The position numbers and the translations under genes were made by a program. Below are positions 6,301 to 6,542 of a stretch of 6,542 nt of DNA, piece after piece. Position 1 is the first letter of the stretch. Every line of letters begins with the position of its first letter. This DNA comes from Candidatus Arcticimaribacter sp. (GTDB lineage: Bacteria; Bacteroidota; Bacteroidia; Flavobacteriales; Flavobacteriaceae). The notes under the pieces are model-generated. The model searched no databases and was not told where the DNA came from. It saw only the letters and a list, made by a program, of their open reading frames with translations. The stretch is taken from contig WTJP01000007.1 of NCBI GenBank assembly GCA_011526275.1, positions 1 through 6,542 of the forward strand, given 5' to 3'.

Positions 6301-6540
6301 GTTTATGTGAGTCCCATGCCATTTACCGACCAATTAACTATTTTTGTTGGCGGTTTAGACAACGACCTAAACCTCGAACTATATACATCAAACGGACGAT
6401 TAATTGAACGTCACCAGAAACAACTTCGCAACGGGAATCGAACCCTTTCGCTTAATACAACCCATTTGAAACCGGGGAGCTATGTTTTAAAAACCATAGG
6501 GAAAACAACGCTTACCTCTGAATTAATCATCAAAGAATAA
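1..6540 (+). CDS. Giant multidomain T9SS-secreted surface protein (Ig-like, lectin-like, TSP3, cadherin-like), 5' partial
   Basis: One frame stays open from base 1 to TAA at 6538-6540, giving 2,179 residues without the N-terminus. Domain order is: nine Ig-like modules (1-1214), with inserted domains at about 257-371 and 480-611; twelve TSP3 units (1215-1624); two cadherin-like modules (1648-1858); a second TSP3 cluster (1873-1937); a flavobacterial pre-terminal region (1943-2098); and a T9SS type A-like sorting domain (2099-2179). The GTG at 73 is not taken as the start, because the 24 codons before it continue the first Ig-like module and no ribosome binding site precedes it. Secretion through the Sec and T9SS routes is known for proteins with this tail. 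Adhesion or glycan binding is inferred from the modules. No catalytic domain is seen. The family resembles large flavobacterial adhesins, but no specific named gene can be assigned. Coding is certain; the biological role is not. Confidence 0.95.
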   Translation, partial: SILSLTQSDSDAIVSVNDVVSITAVFSDSVPTTPTLSLTASDTYANAYVDLVQNQVMTAVDTSTWVYIWTVASTQTYDDITATVSISTQSASLTNSLTFVLDNNPPGISDLIYLSSSKQIEVGFNERVFGDASATQSITVDHFKFSLSGGSAELSSAAPLSITSSGTNYLLEVGLDGFSDGNEQLTLTTSSSIYDIVGNEFTIENDSYQLDLIDDIRPSVQSSELRFDNSSIQLEFSEVLVASSLINFDSSTASSTQINIPTKTTATSSWEPWIHSFNLAVPNGYIVSKVKFVFDAMDQGWGGTNANATIKLNNTQLGKAKLTHSFQSFELEKSGNFPDFNYNGNNELKFYFMGWPGWSSTTKNGVLTVYYSPVDINANDFALSMSGGSASLSAGTPSSITVSGTQISLGVPLQGTPNGNETLQLSLVENALFDFAGNVVSPTTIDFSLFDKEASTIVTTTLSDTNTQVLVTFSEELNTFANWNNGEPNDMGTENHAHLTGGGTFNDHRLNQQFPSLIEINSTVTTLSNYLYVGTFGGHSYFKLNTSYTWENAKAHVDENGGYLAIVSSEAEKEFLKNQSLGDVWIGLYQDLNDPNYSEPSGGWKWVNGAYAAMDGINSASFSLSIQGGTASLTTSLPTNITALNSLTYAIELPLDGTASGEEIVTVNIVSNTLMDLEGNFVSNQQSNNSVQLKDTTAPIIVLSDDQNDINLAGNDQVVIKATSSEPLATAPLLIFSNQTTATLSTTASATQWEYTWTVPVEFNGTVSITVEGVDVDNNANTLLSSLTYIVDNEGPSASLESNQENSYLKAGESIVVTATFSEDLSGACTLDIANDLTSTQVNMSAVSSSVWTVAWAIPSNWNEGNFHLKIGTANDLAGNTYSGTASEHFVYDTTSPTLELEWDKDSNFFKGGETITFTASFSEEITQAPTFALSGVTTAAFSATNSNTSWKYALVVPQGINTTASLTITAEDPAGNGLVYAHSNAFEIDSSAPILNEMVLAEDNSSLKLSFSEAVFNSSLVSSTLASDTFSFSMSGGSLTANDITIAEQTVDGTTVTLNLALAQTAVGGEIIQLNIKPNSLFDQAGNAVASQQSTNSLSLFDTTPPQLLETSLIDQSTLRLVFDEIPYPNGNASSTLTKVMFSLSSSLVSSTAVNPAADALEQDGKEIKLSFTLNGPSQAGEELIVQLAASIMDSSGNSTSTLSQNNRINLILDQDLDGVPDENDLCPNSPVGETVDENGCAESQRDDDEDGVANGIDECPETPEGETVDEKGCSALQRDPDQDGVEFPLDECPETPLGQLVDEKGCGIQDQDEDLDGVPNELDECPETPLNEVVDEKGCALIQIDADLDGIPNEQDECPETPFGLIVDEKGCSQQEAEIKEEQADDDQDGVINLLDRCPDTLPNIEVDETGCSKEAALIIEEKDSDFDGVLNEDDLCPGTEKGVEVNAFGCPLSEIDSDYDKISDDLDRCPNTPIGESVDEFGCSLSQKENDLDLDGVPNEIDRCQETPFGEEVDELGCSTSQRDNDLDLDGIPNDSDVCPATPLEEVVDDKGCALSQLDDDLDGVPNGIDRCSETPVGEKVDAFGCSENQLDTDDDNDGVKNSLDKCPNTPEGVATDENGCPFKAAKIYGQSFEQIENKRDDDVSNIKILLGEIKVEDTNKSVNAFDNTVSLSISAGEDAGLFTLEGRELFLVGGLDYEEKTSHRFTLEAVNDKGITSTQEIVLQVLDIPNSVSRTSYNILVFNVRNEESGSKVSHTRYFNPKAERGVGKWKIKKKIVGGNDAGLFEIKTEVLTDGKSEVYQDYLDFITPPDYENPMDHNRDNIYEVDVININTEDGDSTQPIPVTQTNIVVPENSPTTIQLQSVPAAPTDDTDGDGINDILDNSPFVANPDQADTDGDGVGDVTDDADHDGVWNPFDECNNTPYDTLVDAKGCPIFYLSPTSFNITTQEKCAGENSIVVLFDEPSYQYHIELDGVQLNSSPIATNNWEVENLSTGTYEVCITVDGQTPETFERCYTVNITDPQPLSVYGKTSSSGKTVQYSLKGGEVYTITHNGNSFQTDESKVALDLTDGINYIQITTGIECQGIFEEQIFTSAQVYVSPMPFTDQLTIFVGGLDNDLNLELYTSNGRLIERHQKQLRNGNRTLSLNTTHLKPGSYVLKTIGKTTLTSELIIKE
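310..651 (+). other. Ig-like module 2 (type B, SwmB-like)
   Basis: Residues 104-217. The type B signature is visible: an early strand ending QIEVGFNERVF, a central FKFSLSGGSAEL strand, an S-I-T-S-S-G turn, a LLEVGLDG strand, and late SSSIYDIVGNE followed by a D-x-x-P boundary. This is the uninterrupted form of the module and is the reference against which the insertions in modules 3 and 4 can be recognised. The role is most likely a rigid spacer. Confidence 0.7.
652..1359 (+). other. Ig-like module 3 (type B), split by an inserted domain
   Basis: Residues 218-453. The first part (SSIQLEFSEVL, 230-240) and the second part (ANDFALSMSGGSASL, through ALFDFAGNVV) match the two halves of modules 2 and 8. 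In module 8 those halves are separated by only a short loop. Here about 130 residues intervene, most of them a separate domain at 257-371. The split therefore looks like a domain insertion into a surface loop, with the Ig-like fold presumably retained. Confidence 0.7.
769..1113 (+). other. Inserted aromatic-rich beta domain, probable ligand-binding module of unrecognised family
   Basis: Residues about 257-371, inside Ig-like module 3. I do not recognise the family with confidence. Visible features are a WEPW segment (270-273), alternating hydrophobic strands (SKVKFVFDAM, ATIKLNN, SFELEKSG), a DQGWGGTNA motif (298-306), an FPDFNYNGNNELKFYF stretch, and MGWPGW (353-358), closing with VLTVYY. 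There are no cysteines and no obvious catalytic motif. The strand pattern and exposed-looking Trp and Asn/Gly-rich loops suggest a jelly-roll or galactose-binding-like sandwich that could bind carbohydrate. That function is inference from composition. Confidence 0.5.
1360..2094 (+). other. Ig-like module 4 (type B), split by a lectin-like domain
   Basis: Residues 454-698. The opening strands (TQVLVTFSEELNT, 467-479) and the continuation (INSASFSLSIQGGTASL from 617, then LPLDGTASGEE and NTLMDLEGNFV) are the two halves of a type B module. The C-type-lectin-like insert occupies the same loop as the insert in module 3, after the F-S-E strand and before the F-x-L-S-x-x-G-G strand. Both inserts are followed by an I-N-(A/S)-x-x-F re-entry. 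Confidence 0.7.
1438..1833 (+). other. C-type-lectin-like domain with halves in reversed (circularly permuted) order
   Basis: Residues 480-611, about 130 residues, which is normal for this fold. Residues 480-520 are the usual C-terminal half: NWNNGEPND with the EPN calcium/sugar motif (487-489), then E494, an FND (505-507) in place of the usual WND, and a final SLIEI strand. A linker of about nine residues follows. Residues 530-609 are the usual N-terminal half: YVGTFGGHSYF, the TWENAKAHV helix (549-557), GGYLAIVSSEAEKEFL, the WIGL motif (585-588), and SGGWKWVNG. In ordinary lectin domains the WIGL half precedes the EPN/WND half. EPN is associated with calcium-dependent binding of mannose-type sugars in animal lectins. 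The domain has no cysteines, so any fold lacks the classical disulfides. Confidence 0.75.
2095..2385 (+). other. Ig-like module 5 (type A)
   Basis: Residues 699-795. The pattern is P-I-I-V-L, DQVVIKATSSEPL, a P-L-L-I-F strand, WEYTWTVP (753-760), TVSITVEGVD, and the closing YIVDNEGP boundary. The usual F-S-E after the third strand is replaced by S-S-E, so it is a slightly diverged copy. Structural spacer by analogy. Confidence 0.65.
2386..2688 (+). other. Ig-like module 6 (type A)
   Basis: Residues 796-896. It carries SIVVTATFSEDL (814-825), a VWTVAWAIP strand (851-859), an NDLAGN turn and a FVYDTTSP boundary. It holds the only cysteine (C829) seen in the Ig-like half of the protein, so that residue cannot form a disulfide within this region. 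Confidence 0.65.
2689..2979 (+). other. Ig-like module 7 (type A)
   Basis: Residues 897-993. The pattern is PTLELEW, ETITFTASFSEEI (914-926), a P-T-F-A-L-S-G strand, a WKYALVVP strand (951-958), LTITAEDPAGN and a FEIDSSAP boundary. Modules 5-7 form an uninterrupted run of three type A copies. The second Trp of the central strand is lost here. Confidence 0.65.
2980..3318 (+). other. Ig-like module 8 (type B)
   Basis: Residues 994-1106. It carries SSLKLSFSEAVF (1006-1017), a short S/T-rich loop, FSFSMSGGSL (1031-1040), VTLNLALA, NSLFDQAGNAV and a LFDTTPP boundary. The loop that holds large inserts in modules 3 and 4 is only about 13 residues here, which fixes the insertion point in those modules. 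Confidence 0.7.
3319..3642 (+). other. Ig-like module 9 (type B, diverged)
   Basis: Residues 1107-1214. STLRLVFDEIPYPNGN replaces the F-S-E strand, and VMFSLSSSLVSST replaces the usual F-x-L-S-x-x-G-G strand, so the Gly-Gly turn is lost. EIKLSFTLNG, AGEELIVQL and ASIMDSSGNS keep the later strands. It is the last Ig-like copy, and the first TSP3 unit follows directly. Confidence 0.6.
3643..4872 (+). repeat. Array of twelve thrombospondin type 3-like units
   Basis: Residues 1215-1624. Each unit follows D-x-D-x-D-G, about five residues, D-x-C-P-x-T-P-x-G-x-x-V-D-x-x-G-C. Units begin at bases 3643, 3742, 3841, 3940, 4039, 4159, 4276, 4375, 4480, 4585, 4684 and 4789. Spacing is 33 residues for most, with longer acidic/Glu-Lys linkers after units 5 and 6 (spacings 40 and 39). 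Every unit keeps two cysteines, 24 in all. TSP3 repeats bind calcium through the Asp residues and form stiff rods held by disulfides. Unit 8 is altered (D-S-D-Y-D-K, Gly lost), unit 9 has C-Q and unit 11 C-S for C-P, and unit 6 has lost the second P of T-P. Likely a calcium-stiffened stalk. Confidence 0.9.
4942..5202 (+). other. Cadherin-like module 1
   Basis: Residues 1648-1734. Cadherin-type landmarks are LLGEIKVEDTN, a V-S-L-S-I strand, GEDAGLFTLEG (1680-1690), LDYEEKTSHRFTLEAVNDKG (1699-1718) and a closing EIVLQVLD. The L-D-Y-E and A-x-N/D-x-x-G signatures are typical of bacterial cadherin-like repeats, which are usually calcium-linked. It is joined to the TSP3 array by a short charged linker. 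Confidence 0.65.
5203..5574 (+). other. Cadherin-like module 2, diverged
   Basis: Residues 1735-1858. It shows a WKIKKKIVGGNDAGLFEI stretch (1773-1790), a LDFITPPDYENPMDHNRD segment (1808-1825) and IYEVDVI. This matches the P-D-Y/F-E-N-P-x-D-x-N-x-D-N-x-Y-E-V pattern of bacterial cadherin-like domains. The N-terminal part (YNILVFNVRNEESGS) is diverged and rich in charged residues. It is the last module before the second TSP3 cluster, with V-P-E-N-S-P near the boundary. Confidence 0.6.
5617..5811 (+). repeat. Second, short TSP3 cluster (three units)
   Basis: Residues 1873-1937. Units are DTDGDGINDILDNSP (from 1875), DTDGDGVGDVTDD (from 1898) and DADHDGVWNPFDEC through DAKGC (1910-1937). The first two are the cysteine-free short form common in bacterial stalks. 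The third has the paired-cysteine form of the main array (C1923, C1937). Calcium binding is expected from the Asp ladder. Confidence 0.85.
5827..6294 (+). other. Flavobacterial pre-sorting-domain region with four cysteines
   Basis: Residues 1943-2098. Visible landmarks are SFNITTQEKCAGENS (1946-1960), a YQYHIELDG strand, LSTGTYEVCITVDG (1996-2009), ERCYTVNI (2016-2023), then a second half with VQYSLKGG, YTITHNG, DLTDGINYIQITTGIECQG (2071-2089). The spacing of the four cysteines (1955, 2004, 2018, 2087) and the L-x-x-G-T-Y-x-V-C-I-T motif resemble a region I know from large flavobacterial surface proteins just before the sorting domain. It looks like two beta-sandwich halves. Its exact role is unknown to me. 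Confidence 0.55.
6295..6537 (+). other. C-terminal T9SS type A-like sorting domain
   Basis: Residues 2099-2179. The pattern is VYVSPMPFTDQLTI (2101-2114), LNLELYTSNGRLIERH (2123-2138), a G-N-R-T-L-S-L strand, LKPGSYVLKT (2156-2165) and a final ELIIKE. This is the order expected of a Por/type A sorting domain: P-N-P-F, then L-Y-x-x-x-G-x-L, L-x-x-G-x-Y and a Lys-rich end. The usual P-N-P is P-M-P here. Such domains direct outer-membrane passage through the type IX system and are normally cleaved and often replaced by lipid-linked glycan attachment. Confidence 0.85.
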
Positions 6541-6542
6541 TT

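Noticed and set aside
6541..6542. Terminator or downstream gene
   Set aside because: Only two bases follow the stop codon, so nothing can be judged.

Overview
The window is one very long coding region on the + strand. It runs in frame from the first base to a TAA stop at 6538-6540, with only two bases after it. The 5' end of the gene lies upstream, so 2,179 C-terminal residues are visible and the signal peptide, true start and promoter are not. Residue numbers below count from base 1 of the window (residue 1 = bases 1-3).

The protein is a modular secreted or surface protein of the kind found in Bacteroidota, most probably a marine member of the Flavobacteriia. The reasons are a C-terminal tail resembling the type A sorting domain of the type IX secretion system (T9SS), a flavobacterial-style region just before it, the mixture of Ig-like, thrombospondin type 3 (TSP3) and cadherin-like modules, and moderately AT-rich DNA. 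The species assignment is inference.

Layout: (1) residues 1-1214 hold nine Ig-like beta-sandwich modules of two sequence types, ordered A-B-B-B-A-A-A-B-B. (2) Two adjacent B modules each carry a foreign domain in the same loop: an aromatic-rich module of about 115 residues (769-1113) and a C-type-lectin-like domain (1438-1833). In the lectin the usual C-terminal half comes before the N-terminal half, as in a circular permutation. (3) Residues 1215-1624 are twelve TSP3-type calcium-binding units, each with two cysteines. (4) Two cadherin-like modules follow, then a second short TSP3 cluster. (5) The end is a cysteine-containing flavobacterial region and a T9SS sorting domain.

My reading is a calcium-stabilised stalk that presents two probable ligand-binding domains, exported and anchored or released by T9SS. 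A role in adhesion to polysaccharide or to other cells is inferred from the architecture. No other gene, RNA gene, mobile element or CRISPR array can be supported.
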